Source: Megaustenia siamemsis
Taxonomy: Eukaryota; Mollusca; Gastropoda; Stylommatophora; Ariophantidae
Assembly (NCBI GenBank): GCA_032433765.1
Contig: JAVIAB010000124.1
Span: 97,834,202-97,898,201, forward strand
Length of the DNA stretch: 64,000 nt
Reading direction: 5' to 3'
Positions 1-10,144 of the stretch are shown here, piece after piece (the first letter of the stretch is position 1; the number at the start of each line of letters is the position of its first letter). The notes under the pieces were generated by a model that was given only the letters and a program-made list of their open reading frames with translations, was not told the DNA's origin and made no database searches. The translations under genes and the position numbers were made by a program.

Positions 1-292
1 GGAAATTCTGAACCAACACAAAAATGGAGCTCCTAAAAAACATCAGAAAGAAACAATCAACATTTTTCGATCACATCATGAGAAGAGGAAAGTTGGAATA
101 CTTAGTTACAACTGGCAAAATACAAGGAAAGAGAGATTGTGGACGACAAAGGAAGAAAATACTAGATAGCTTGGTGTCATGGCATGGCAAACAGTCAGCA
201 ACAGAAATGATACGATGCACTGTGGATAGAAGATTGTGGAAGAACATGATCGCCTACGCCAACCGGTATAGCACATGATGATGATGATACAA
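1..292 (+). mobile_element. RTE-B LINE 3' end, 5' truncated by window edge
   Basis: C-terminal end of a non-LTR retrotransposon reverse transcriptase. The readable frame runs from about base 24 to 278 and contains KKQSTFFDHIMRRGKLEY, then GKIQGKRDCGRQRKKILDS and a DRRLWKNMIAYA ending. These are the WxGHvmRr-like and GkrxrGRpr motifs that close RTE-type proteins. The stop is followed by an ATG-repeat tail (gatgatgatgat), which serves as the 3' tail in this family. The same end recurs at 30712-31240, 32975-33480 and 58235-58705. Relative to those copies a base is missing near position 5-20, so this copy is a dead fragment. Confidence 0.85.
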
Positions 293-850
293 CCAGCCAT
301 CGGATTCCCAACTATAGCAGTGGAACAGCTCAAATAATTCGAGTCGTTACCGATAAATCAGCTTCAATGTCTATGGAAGTTAAACATGCTACAACTGTAA
401 AATACTTTATATCTACCTTGCACTGTTTATCAGGACTAGGTCATTTGTGTAATCAGATCCTTGTTGCTATGGCAAACAACTAAAAAGATGACGGTCTATC
501 TCTTCATCAAAACATACAGAAGTAGTTCCAATAGAAAGCAACCTTATCTAGAGCTTCCTTAGAATCACTGCGCTGCGTCTTTATATAAAATACTTAAACA
601 ATGTGTAAGATGCTAACTAATAGCAAACCCATGTCTTTTTCAAAGCGAACAGTCGATTCTTAAAAACTTCTGATGCAAGTAAATAAGATATTATGATGTA
701 ATGATAATTTAGGGCAATAACTGAAGGAACTATTTTGCATGCTGTTAATTGCAGTAATGCTTACGTCGCAAATCATTAGGTTAAAGGTCAACCTAAAACT
801 TCTGTCTCACGTCCTGGCCTCCTCAAGTTTCGAACTCACTGTCCGCCGCA
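289..850 (+). repeat. Rep-Y copy 1 (unclassified dispersed duplication)
   Basis: No coding signal. The stretch aligns along its length with 29632-30530: shared landmarks are acaaccagcc, gtggcttcaatgt/cagcttcaatgt, accttgcattgt/accttgcactgt, agcttccttaagatcact/agcttccttagaatcact, and ggttaaaggtca followed by ttctgtctcac and tcctggcctcctc. The second copy differs by a 334-bp LINE insertion. The nature of the duplicated sequence is unknown: segmental duplication or an old non-coding transposon. Confidence 0.7.
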
Positions 851-1107
851 GTTACAATATAATTTTTTTTTCCCCTTATAAACACATTTTTAAAACATAA
901 AAGATCTGACCTTCTTTTTCTATTTCTTGATTTACGTTTCAATGGATAATGAGCAGGTAAAACGGTAACAGAAGAAAGACACCCGAGATGTGACAATGAG
1001 ATAGCTGAGAAGCAAGCACAACTATGAAACGTCTTTTAATTATTTTTTTAAAAATAATTGTTGTTATTTAAAATGTTTATTTATCGTATTTTAACATTTT
1101 CCAGGGA
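851..1107. other. No feature recognised
   Basis: AT-rich spacer between Rep-Y and the 14-bp array. No open frame or repeat homology was seen. Confidence 0.5.
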
Positions 1108-2054
1108 TACTATCAGTTGGTTACTATCAGTTGATTTCTATCAGTTGGTTACTATCAGTTGGTTACTATCAGTTGATTACTATCAGTTGATTTCTATCAG
1201 TTGATTACTATCAGTTGGTTACAATCAGTTGTTACTATCAGTTGATTACTATCAGTTGATTACTATCAATTGTTTACTATCAGTTGGTTATTATAAGTTG
1301 GTTACTATCACTTAATTACTATAAGTTGGTTACTATCAGTTTGTTACTATCAGTTGGTTACTATCAGTTGGTTGCTAACAGTTGGTTACTATCAGTTGAT
1401 TACTGTCAGTTGGTTACTATCAGTTGATTACTGTCAGTTGGTTACTATCAGTTGATTACTGTCAGTTGGTTACTATGAGTTGATTACTGTCAGTTGGTTA
1501 CTATGAGTTGGTTACTATGAGTTGATTACTATAAGTTGGGTACTATCTGTTGGTTACAATCTGTTGGTTACTATCTGTTGGTTACTATCTGTTGGTTACT
1601 ATCAGTTGGTTACTATCTGTTGGTTACTATGAGTTGGTTACTATCTGTTGGTTACTATCAGTTGGTTACTATCTGTTGGTTACTATCTGTTGGTTACTTT
1701 CAGTTGGTTACTATGAGTTGGTTACTATCAGTTGGTTACTATGAGTTGGTTACTATCTGTTGGTTACTATCAGTTGGTTACTATCAGTTGGTTACTATCT
1801 GTTGGTTACTTTCAGTTGGTTACTATGAGTTGGTTACTATCTGTTGGTTACTATCAGTTGGTTACTATCTGTTGGTTACTATCAGTTGGTTACTATCTGT
1901 TGGTTACTATCAGTTGGTTACTATCAGTTGGTTACTATCAGTTGATTACTATCAGTTGGTTACTATCAGTTGGTTACTATCTGTTGGTTACTATCAGTTG
2001 GTTACTCTCATTTGGTTACTATCAGTTGGTTACTATCAGTTGGTTACTATCAGT
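1108..2054 (+). repeat. 14-bp minisatellite, about 68 copies
   Basis: Tandem units of CTATCAGTTGGTTA with frequent variants (cagttga, ctgttgg, atgagtt). The left third is enriched in cagttgatta/cagttgattt forms. The right two thirds alternate ctgttgg, cagttgg and gagttgg forms. Overlapping open frames (for example 1536-2105) arise only because the unit lacks stops; they encode heptad-like LLSVGYY/LVTISW repeats and are not genes. No parent sequence was identified in the flanks. Confidence 0.95.
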
Positions 2055-2599
2055 CAGGCGTTGTGTGTTGCTCACTCTTTGATATCATTGTCAATTGATA
2101 GATGAAGGCGATGGGGGTAGATCTTGTCTTACTTTCCTCTTATGAATAATAACATTTTTTAAAAAAATTAAATAACAAAACCAATATTTCTCTATTATAT
2201 AACTTGATGTTATAAAATACCACTCCATAAATTTGATTTCGAATATTTGTAACAAATCTTATATAACTTTATTATGAAAGTCACAGTCAAGAATTATTGA
2301 AGTTTCCCGCCTTTTAAAGACACATTTATTTCAGCAGAAATTTCGCACCAGGCAGTTTCGGTTTATTGTCACCTGTTAAAATGAAGGTTATACAAAATAC
2401 TGGCTGCTACAGCAGGGCAGAGACGGAATTTCTCTTAATAGAAAGTTATGGCTATAAAGTGATTTACAATTCATCGAGGCATGTGTCAAGAGTTAAAGTG
2501 CTGTCAGATAGGAGGCGGTTAAAACACGAAATGACAAACACCAAATATTGATACATTGCAGAGTAAAGCACATCAGTAGACGGAATTGAATACATTATT
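2055..2599. other. No gene recognised
   Basis: AT-rich spacer. A 61-codon open frame at 2366-2551 has no recognisable domain, no repeat in the window and no supporting signal, so it is not called. Confidence 0.4.
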
Positions 2600-2765
2600 A
2601 TTATCATCAATATCATTGTCAAGTACCATGCCTGCTGGCGTAGGTGATCATGTCTCTCTACAACTTTCGATCTCGACAGTTATTTATCATTTTTGTTGTT
2701 GACCTTCTACCAAGTTATTCTCTTAAGCGGTCTGGTAACTTCTCTCTTTGCTTCCCTCTATCTAT

Positions 2766-3027
2766 CTATTGTCCTTTCGAGCCGAAGACGGCACATAGGG
2801 CAGAACCACAATCTCAAAAATAGAAACCTTGCGTGCCAAAATGGCACATATTGCAGAGATCACTTCTTCTAAAATCTATGGTCTGTTTCCATAACAATGC
2901 TTTTTACAATGACAGCTTCTCAAGCCATCGATCAACCTCCTTAGCCGCCTCATACGACATGCCTGGAAGGTCACAGTGTCACTATTCTTTACATCCCACA
3001 TAATGGGGCCCCGGTAGCACACGGGCT
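2766..3027 (-). mobile_element. Nested LINE tail (TAGA-tailed), 11-bp TSD
   Basis: Inserted into the RTE-B' copy. The direct repeat cctctatctat lies at 2755-2765 and 3028-3038, and the uninterrupted paralogue at 63850 reads straight through this point. On the minus strand the insert ends with a gctcgaaagg-type motif and a short (TAGA)n tail. The same ending closes the RTE-D copy at 5390-5438. Only a C-terminal remnant (YEAAKEVDRWLEKLS then stop) is readable, so the insert is 5' truncated. Confidence 0.8.
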
Positions 3028-3400
3028 CCTCTATCTATACGTCCGTCAATTTTCTTAGTTGTTACAATATGTTCCAGCTTTTCCCTTCTCATCACATGGC
3101 CAAAAAATGATGATTGTTTCTTCCTAATATTGGATATTAGCTCTCTTTTTGCTTTGGCCTCTTTCAGAAAGTTTTCATTACTCTTCTTAGCTGTTCATAG
3201 TATTCTCAACATTTCTCTGTAAAACTACATTTCTATAGCCTCAAGTGATTTTCTTGTCTGTTGTCCTTTTGTACATGATTCAAAACCACATGTTAATACA
3301 TAATATTTAAGAACTCTTTTTCTTGTTTCTATTGTCTAAAATGGATTGCACAGTATCTTCCTCATTTTTAGGAATAGCAGCTTTTGCCCAAACCATTCTG

Positions 3401-4410
3401 CATCTCACCACGGTTGTACATCAACCATCTCACCACGGTTGTACATCAACCATCTCACCACGGTTGTACATCAACCATCTCACCACGGTTGTACATCAAC
3501 CATCTCACCACGGTTATACATCAATCATCTCACCACGGTTGTACATCAATCATCTCACTTCTGTTGTACATCAACCATCTCACCACGGTTGTACATCAAT
3601 CATCTCACCACGGTTGTACATCAATCATCTCACTTCTGTTGTACATCAACCATCTCACCTCTGTTGTACATCAACCATCTCACCACGGTTGTACATCAAT
3701 CATCTCACCACGGTTGTACATCAATCATCTCACTTCTGTTGTACATCAATCATCTCACCTCTGTTGTACATCATTCATCTCACCACAGTTGTACATCAAC
3801 CATCTCACCACGGTTGCACATCAATAATCTCACTTCTGTTCTACATCAACCATCTCACCTCTGTTGTACATCAACCATCTCACCTCTGTTGTACATCAAT
3901 CATCTCACCACGGTTGTACATCAATCATTTCACCACGGTTGTACATCAACCATCTCACCTCTGTTGTACATCAACCATCTCACCTCTGTTGTACATCAAT
4001 CATTTCACCACGGTTGTACATCAATCATCTCACTTCTGTTGTACATCAACCATCTCACCTCTGTTGTACATCAACCATCTCACCTCTGTTGTACATCAAT
4101 CATCTCACCACGGTTGTACATCAATCATTTCACCACGGTTGTACATCAACCATCTCACCTCTGTTGTACATCAACCATCTCAACTCTGTTGTACATCAAC
4201 CATCTCACCCCTGTTGTACATCAACCATCTCACCTCTGTTGCACATCAACCATCTCACCTCTGTTGCACATCAATCATCTCACCTCTGTTGTACAATAAT
4301 CATCTCACCTCTGTCGTACATTAACCACCTCACCCCTGTTGTACATCAATCATCTCACCTCTGTGGTACATCAACTACCTCACCCCTGTTGTACATCAAC
4401 CATCTGAGGT
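3401..4410 (+). repeat. 25-bp minisatellite (about 40 copies) inside an RTE-B' copy
   Basis: Units read catctcaccacggttgtac plus atcaac, with variants cacttctg and cacctctg in place of caccacgg. The early copies are mostly the ccacgg form and the later ones the cctctg form. On the minus strand the unit is the element's own sequence: gatgtacaaccgtggtgaga here against gatgtacaacagagtgaga at 21326 and gacgtacaaaagaggcgaga at 51574. Long open frames across the array (3323-4324, 3346-4299, 3864-4442) are by-products. Confidence 0.9.
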
Positions 4411-4442
4411 TAACTTTTCTGCCAGATATTTTAATTCATTGA

Positions 4443-4559
4443 ACATATAGAGCTAAAGGTAAAGTAAAGTAAATGGTAAAAGTAAATGGTAAAGTAAAGT
4501 AAAAGTAAAGTAATTTACCTTTACCTTTACCTTTATATAGAGCTAATTATTTGGTATGT
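4443..4559. repeat. AGTAAA-rich simple repeat with inverted end
   Basis: Runs of aaaggtaaagtaaagtaaa are followed by tttacctttacctttacctt, so the tract can fold back on itself. There is no coding content. Confidence 0.7.
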
Positions 4560-4577
4560 GAACCATACATTTTTTTT

Positions 4578-4620
4578 TTTTTATCTGACTGCTGAGTTCT
4601 CATCAGCAGTCAGATAAAAA
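4578..4620. repeat. Perfect 18-bp inverted repeat at LINE 5' junction
   Basis: Arms at 4578-4595 and 4603-4620 (tcagcagtcagataaaaa and its complement), with the 7-nt loop gttctca. The right arm is LINE coding sequence and the left arm is its inverted copy. Confidence 0.9.
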
Positions 4621-4622
4621 CG

Positions 4623-5342
4623 ATGCAGGAAAACACAAATGAACTATCATCAAGAGCCAGCAAAATTGGGCTTGAGGTCAATCATGAAAAGACTAAAGTC
4701 ATGAAAAGTTTAATTCCAACAAGTGACAAAATATACATGGAAAACAAACCAGTAGAAGAGATCGATCACTTTATCTATCTTGGAAGTCACATTGATCGAG
4801 AAGGGGATACGAGCAAAGAAATTAGAATCAGACTGGCTAAAGCAGCAATGTCTTTCAGAAGCCTTGAAAAGTTGTGGAAATCAAAACTCATTAGCACAAA
4901 CACAAAACTTAGGCTATTCAAATCAAATGTACTATCAACCCTTACGTATGCGTGTGAAAGCTGGAAAACAACAAGAGATATAGAAACAAAGTTGAACGCA
5001 TTCGAAAATAAATGTCTAAGGAAAATACTTGGTATAGAATGGAACGAATTCAAAACAAACGAGGAAATTAGAGAAATCGCCAATCAACCACTAATATCTT
5101 CAGTAATAAAGAAAAGACGATGGTCATACGTTGGACATGTGATGAGAAGAGATAATAATCGAATAGCAAAGCAAGCCCTCATATGGGAAACAACAGGTAA
5201 AAGAAAAAGAGGAAGACCCAGGGAGACACTGAGAAGAACATTGATGAGAGAGGCAAGAGCAGCAGGAATCGGCTCCATCAATGAGATAGAACTGCTTGCA
5301 CAGAACAGAGACAGATGGCGAGATTTGATAAAATATCTTTAA
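4623..5342 (+). pseudogene. RTE-D reverse transcriptase C-terminal part
   Basis: This 239-codon open frame is the thumb and C-terminal region of a non-LTR reverse transcriptase, not a complete protein. Visible motifs in order: IGLEVNHEKTKVM (residues 16-28, the region after the catalytic ADD box), FIYLGSHIDREG (50-61, RT motif E-like), LTYACESW (106-113), CLRKILGIEWNEFKTNEE (130-147), RRWSYVGHVMRRD (165-177) and GKRKRGRPRETLRR (192-205). The open frame continues upstream to 4596. The catalytic palm domain and the endonuclease are absent because the insertion is 5' truncated, so the ATG at 4623 is an internal methionine. The frame has no internal stop, which suggests a fairly recent insertion. 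Confidence 0.8.
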
Positions 5343-5448
5343 AAGAAAACTGCTAGAACAAAAATTCATATAGGAGAAGGTGTATCTTGGTCTACGCCCT
5401 ATGGGCCGGTTACGGCTCGAAAGGTCAATAGATAGATAGAACCATACA

Positions 5449-5984
5449 GCATTAGGTGAGTCGTGTTGTTGGTAGTAGAAACCATGCTGTTGAGAAGATT
5501 ATTTCCAATCTCTGTCAGCCGCATGAAAATGTGTGCACAACGCGTGCAAAAATGGAGAAATGCATAAAAATGCGAAGCTGCAGTAAAGCTAATTGTAAGG
5601 AGAAATTTTTAAAAAAGATAGAATAAACGGTATTTAAAATTAAATTTTTTAAATATTGTAAATATATATCTCTGTGTATGTGTGTTGTATGTGTGTTGTA
5701 TGTTTGTTCTTGCTGAAGGCCTATTGAGCTGAAAAAGACGTTCTAATTTGTGTTGTCCATTTATTACATAAAACTTTAGCCATACTTTTTTTTTCTATAT
5801 TTTTCCATTTCTCCTTGCGTTATTTTTTTGACTGGCGGAAGCATTACCCGAGTGAACACTTCAAAGAGAGCATTCCCTCACACAATTTCCAGAGATAAAG
5901 ATAAGAAATTTGGTATTCTTTTTTTTAACATGACCAATACATATATACAAGTCACATCAATAAACATCAACATTTTACCTTTCA
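5449..5984. repeat. Spacer with SINE-4 tail-like segment
   Basis: Mostly unassigned. Bases about 5690-5795 (gctgaaggcctattgagc ... a T-rich end) match 18440-18540 and the inverted pair at 63416-63545, so they are the 3' part of a dispersed short element. No gene was seen. Confidence 0.5.
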
Positions 5985-7715
5985 TGCATCAGGTGCCATG
6001 CCTGAAAGCGGTGGTCTTTATGTCTCTCCACAAGTTGCTATCTCTACAGCTGGTGTAGGTGACCATGTCTCTCCACAAGTTGCTATCTCTACAGCTGGTT
6101 TAGGTGACCATGTCTGTCCACAAACTGTTATCCCTACAGCTGGTGTAGGTAACCATTTCTCTCCACAACTTGCTATCTCTACAGCTGGTGTAGGTAACCA
6201 TTTCTCTCCACAACTTGCTATCTCTACAGCTGATGTAGGTGACAATGTCTCTCCACAATCTGCTATCTCTACAGCTGGTGTAGGTGACCATTTCTCTCCA
6301 CAACATGCTATCTCTACAGCTGGTGTAGGGGGGCCATGTCTCTCCACAGTTAGCGATCTCTACAGCTGATATAGGTGCCCATTTCACTCCACAACTTGAT
6401 ATTTCTACAGCTGGTGTAGGTGACCATTTCTCTCCACAACTTGCTATCTCTACAGCTGGTGTAGGTGACCATTTCTCTCCACAACTTGCTATCTCTACAG
6501 CTGATGTAGGTGACAATGTCTCTCAACAATCTGCTATCTCTACAGCTGGTGTAGGTGACCATTTCTCTCTACAACTTGCTATCTCTACAGCTGGTGTAGG
6601 TGACCATTTCTCTCCACAACTTGATATCTCTACAGCTGATGTAGGTGACCAATACTCTCCACAACTTGATATCTCTACAGCTGGTGTAGGTGACCATTTC
6701 GCTCTACAACTTGCTATCTCTACAGCTGGTGTAGGTGACCATTTCTCTCCACAACTTGCTATTTCTACAGCTGATGTAGGTGACAATGTCTCTCAACAAT
6801 CTGCTATCTCTACAGCTGGTGTAGGTGACCATTTCTCTCCACAACTTCATTTCTCTACAGCTGATGTAGGTGACCAATACTCTCCACAACTTGATATATC
6901 TACAGCTAATGTAGGTGACCAATACTCTCCACAACTTGATATCTCTACAGCTGATGTAGGTGACCAATACTCTCCACAACTTGATATCTCTACAGCTGAT
7001 GTAGGTGACCAATACTCTCCACAACTTGATATCTCTACAGCTGATGTAGGTGACCATTTCTCTCCACAACTTGATATCTCTAAAGCTGATGACGGTGACC
7101 ATTTCTTGCCATAAGTTTCTATCTCTACAGCTGATGATGGTGACCAATACTCTCCACAACTTGATATCTCTACAGCTGATGAAGGTGACCAATACTCTCC
7201 ACAACTTGATATCTCTACAGCTGATGAAGGTGACCAATACTCTCAACAAATTGATATCTCTACAGCTGATGAAGGTGACCAATACTCTCGACAACTTGAT
7301 ATCTCTACAGCTGATGAAGGTGACCAATACTCTCGACAACTTGATATCTCTACAGCTGATGTAGGTGACCATTTCTCTCCACAACTTGATATCTCTAAAG
7401 CTGATGACGGTGACCATTTCTTGCCATACGTTTCTATCTCTACAGCTGATGAAGGTGACCAATACTCTCCACAACTTGATATCTCTACAGCTGATGAAGG
7501 TGACCAATACTCTCCACAACTTTCTATCTCTACTGCTGATGAAGGTGACCAATACTCTCCACAACTTGATATCTCTACAACTGTTTATCATTTCAGCTGT
7601 TGACTTCCTACCAAATCATTCTCTTAAACTGTCTTGTATCTTTTATTCCTCTTTCCTTCTATCTTTTCTTCTATCAATGTTTTTGCATGTTGTCACACTA
7701 TACTCCATCTAATTC
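5985..7715 (-). mobile_element. RTE-B' LINE 3' end carrying a 45-bp expansion
   Basis: The left edge (gcatcaggtgccatgcctg) matches the tail of the copies at 2630 and 63720. The right edge (ctgtttatcatttcagctg, then ttctcttaaactgtct and a Ttct-rich stretch to about 7715) matches the same copies immediately after their cgatctcgacag. The array therefore lies inside one element copy. On the minus strand the frame is the RT C terminus. Confidence 0.85.
6003..7585 (-). repeat. 45-bp minisatellite (about 35 copies) made from RT C-terminal codons
   Basis: Each unit reads on the minus strand SCRDSKLWREMVTYT or a close variant (SCRDIKLWRVLVTFI). The intact paralogue at 52028-52085 ends ICRDRKLWRDMITYAS and then stops a few codons later. 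The unit is therefore the terminal 15-codon segment repeated in frame. Minus-strand frames stay open for up to 295 codons (6704-7591). Two subtypes can be seen: a ggtgtaggtgacc/tttctctcc type on the left and a gatgaaggtgacc/aatactctcc type on the right. Confidence 0.9.
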
Positions 7716-8970
7716 CTTCCTATAACATAACAAATATATTATTATTACACCCCCCAACCCCCCACCCCCCCCCCCAACCCCCCACCCCCAAATCCAACCG
7801 GTGTTGAAAGTAGAACGATTCTCTTTGACCTAATTAGAACATTTCATTATTTTTATTTTACTTTCCATGGTATTCACATTATATTTCTATAAAATTACAT
7901 TTATATGGGTAAATATTGTCTTTCCCGTTGTCCAGGTTTGGCATCCATATGGTAAGATTGGACCACATAACACTAAATTACTATTTTTCTTAATTTCATT
8001 GTCGGAAATGGTTCGTGTAATATCCTTCTCATTGTTCTTTCTTCATACAATCTTTGCTTTGGCTATTTTGTACATCGTCTCTGTTGCACATCTACAATCT
8101 GAAATTATCATTGCCCTTATGGGCTTGAATTCATTGGTTTATCTGAATACCGCCCCTATTGTGCATTCATGAAATGTGTTTCTCTATGTGTTGAAATAGA
8201 ACGTTCACACAGACGCTATATAAATTCCCAAGTGAAAACTCACAGCGAAGTTTTCTATCTCTCACAGTCTACACAAACTAACATTTGCAAAACGATATCC
8301 TCTCACACACTCGCGACAGAAGAACGGATCAGAACGTTCACATTGCGATATTCCATCACATTTCAGAAATAAATACAAAGGTGAACATACACAATACTGC
8401 ACAACCTCACACAATACCGACAACCCCTTTAAATCTTCAGAGATAATTGTTCACCCCTTACAAGACTCTCTTAACATTATAACATTCTCTCCCATGGGTA
8501 ATCCTATAATGGTATTCATCATTCTCAAGACAAGTAAACGAAGAACAAATTATTTTATTCTCCCTGATTCTATTTGCATTGCCTTTGTTATAATGTACAG
8601 CAAATCTTAATAGTTATAAATATTGGCCCGTCTCGATGTGTACTTAAGGATTAATAACAGCTATATCACACACTGCGATGTAAGAATGAAACATATTTCA
8701 ACAGGGCAGCCCGTTGTGGAACCAAGCAGCTTTCACATCAATAACGTGAAATCGGATAGCTTAAAAAAACAGCCATTATGTCAGTCTGATTAACCGGGTA
8801 TTTGTAGGCCTCGGCTAGTGCTTGCTGGGGATGGGGTTCAGCGTTTGTAGCGTAATCGCTCTATAAAAGTGTCAAGACATACTATCAACATTGTAGAGGC
8901 AAAATTGAATTTCTCTTCTCTCTCCTGTTATAGTGTAAACAAAAATCCACCTACCGACCATTGTTCCATC
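7716..8970. other. Poly-C tract and spacer, no confident gene
   Basis: A C-rich tract with A interruptions lies at 7747-7792. A 101-codon hydrophobic open frame at 7867-8172 has two membrane-like stretches (FSLFFLHTIFALAILYIV). It could be a decayed receptor fragment, but no diagnostic motif supports that. The remainder shows nothing recognisable. Confidence 0.4.
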
Positions 8971-8974
8971 CCAA

Positions 8975-8980
8975 GGAGAC

Positions 8981-9035
<55 letters not shown>
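8975..9035 (+). repeat. (GA)n microsatellite
   Basis: An uninterrupted ga/ag dinucleotide run with a few aaag interruptions at its right end. Confidence 0.95.
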
Positions 9036-9074
9036 AAATGAAGGAAAAGCTGTATAAAAACATTTATTTTCTCC

Positions 9075-9445
9075 CAAATAAAACATATTGTTAGGTTCGT
9101 TTTTAATATAATATTGTCAGGTTCGTTTAAAAGATAACATATTGTCAAGTTCGCTTCTAAAATAACATGTTGTAGGTTAGTTTCTTAAAAAAATATGTTT
9201 ATAGGTTAGTTTCTAAAATAACATATTGTTATTTTCGTTACTAAAATAACATTTTCTTGGATCGTTTCTAATATAACATATTATTAGGTTCGTTTCTAAA
9301 ATAAAATGTTATTAGATTCGTTTTAAAAATAACGTATTTTTAGCTCGTTACTAAAATAACACATTAGATGTATTTTTAAAAAATGTATTGTTAGATTAGT
9401 TTCTAAAATAACATATTGTTATGTTCGGTTCTAAAATACCATCAT
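9075..9445 (+). repeat. Diverged 28-bp AT-rich tandem repeat
   Basis: About 13 degenerate units around aacatattgttaggttcg plus tttctaaaat. The units differ by many substitutions, which indicates an old array. Confidence 0.85.
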
Positions 9446-9975
9446 CTTCTATAACACCCATGCGATGACCACCCCTCTTCATTGTTTAATTCGGGTAGAC
9501 ATGTTATGTTGTAGTCTATCGCGAGTTTGTGCCTTTCTCTCCAACACATTCGCCCGCAGCAGGACATTTATAAGCGCCACAATGCCTTCAATCACGGTCC
9601 TGACCCGCCTGACGAGACCGGGTAGTCTCTTACTAGTGGCACCAGGAGGTGGTGGAGTAGAATCTGAAGAAAGAACGAAAGAAAGAAAGAAACGAAAAGA
9701 AGAAAGAAAGAAAGAAAGAAAGAGAAGGAAAGAAGGAATGATAGAAAAAGAACGAAATAAGAAAGAAAGAAAGAAAGTATGTTGCTAGGGGCACCAGGAG
9801 GTGGTGGGGTGAAATCTGAATACTTCTGGTTTACTGGCCTTGTGTAACTGACAACTTCAGTTCTGGAGATTACAGGCGCCTTAACACTTCTTGGATAATA
9901 ACATGTTCCCACTGGATGCATTACTATTGTTCCTTCTTGCATTGACAAATCAATTTTTGAGATTACACGTGATTT
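9446..9975 (+). repeat. Rep-Z copy split by (GAAA)n
   Basis: Contains the Rep-Z core tagtctcttactagtggc, also seen at 32535 and 42165. A (GAAA)n run at about 9664-9776 is bracketed by the direct repeat ggcaccaggaggtggtgg (about 9638-9655 and 9790-9807). That arrangement looks like expansion within a short duplication. Confidence 0.65.
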
Positions 9976-10144
9976 GAATTTACACCTAACGTGTCCAATA
10001 ATGTTGAGAATGAATTTATTGAACCATATGAGGAAAACGGGGTAGGGGCTTACTAGAGGATAGAAAGGAACATCTGGGCAGAAAGGTCCTGTGTTAATTT
10101 TTCAATAATCGAATTCGTGGTTTCTTCTTGGCTTTACCTATTCC
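9976..10144 (+). mobile_element. SINE-5 tail (diverged)
   Basis: Matches the right half of the SINE-like copy at 49190-49283: tggtttcttcttggcttta and ccgggtctct against ttgtttcttcgtgacgtta and ccgtgatctct. It leads directly into the 31-bp array. Confidence 0.55.

Larger units (their letters stand above)
2600..4442 (-). mobile_element. RTE-B' LINE 3' end with nested insertion and internal array
   Basis: Minus-strand copy of the same element seen on the plus strand at 20935-21720 and 51550-52110. It reads in from an ATG-type tail near 2600-2630 (tcatcaatatcattg), through the C-terminal RT sequence (the complement of ctttcgatctcgaca and atgatcacctacgccagc), and on through the GHV-like and WTAKK-like regions at 3060-3400. 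It ends near 4442, where gaggttaacttttctgcc matches the complement of the paralogue's ttgttaacctc. Two events interrupt it: a 262-bp LINE tail at 2766-3027 and a 25-bp tandem array at 3401-4410. Both flanks of the array are element sequence. Multiple frame breaks make it a pseudogene. Confidence 0.85.
4570..5438 (+). mobile_element. RTE-D LINE, 5' truncated, 10-bp TSD
   Basis: Insertion flanked by the direct repeat gaaccataca at 4560-4569 and 5439-5448. The coding frame is open from the 5' break (VLISSQIKTM..., just after where a YADD/FADD box would lie) to the stop at 5342. Then come a 3' UTR with a ggttacggctcgaaagg motif and a (TAGA)n tail. The truncation point carries a perfect 18-bp inverted repeat (4578-4595/4603-4620). 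Confidence 0.85.

Noticed and set aside
1108..2054. CRISPR-like array
   Set aside because: Units are directly adjacent with no spacers, and the genome is eukaryotic.
1536..2105. 189-codon frame of LLSVGYY-type repeats
   Set aside because: A translation of the 14-bp minisatellite; several frames are equally open.
3323..4324. 333-codon His/Ser/Thr-rich frame
   Set aside because: The 25-bp array has no stops in three frames, and the array is on the antisense side of a LINE copy.
6704..7591. 295-codon minus-strand frame as a host repeat protein
   Set aside because: It is the RT C-terminal segment repeated. There is no sign that it is expressed as a protein.
7867..8172. Chemosensory GPCR fragment
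   Set aside because: Two hydrophobic stretches only. No conserved transmembrane signature residues could be matched.
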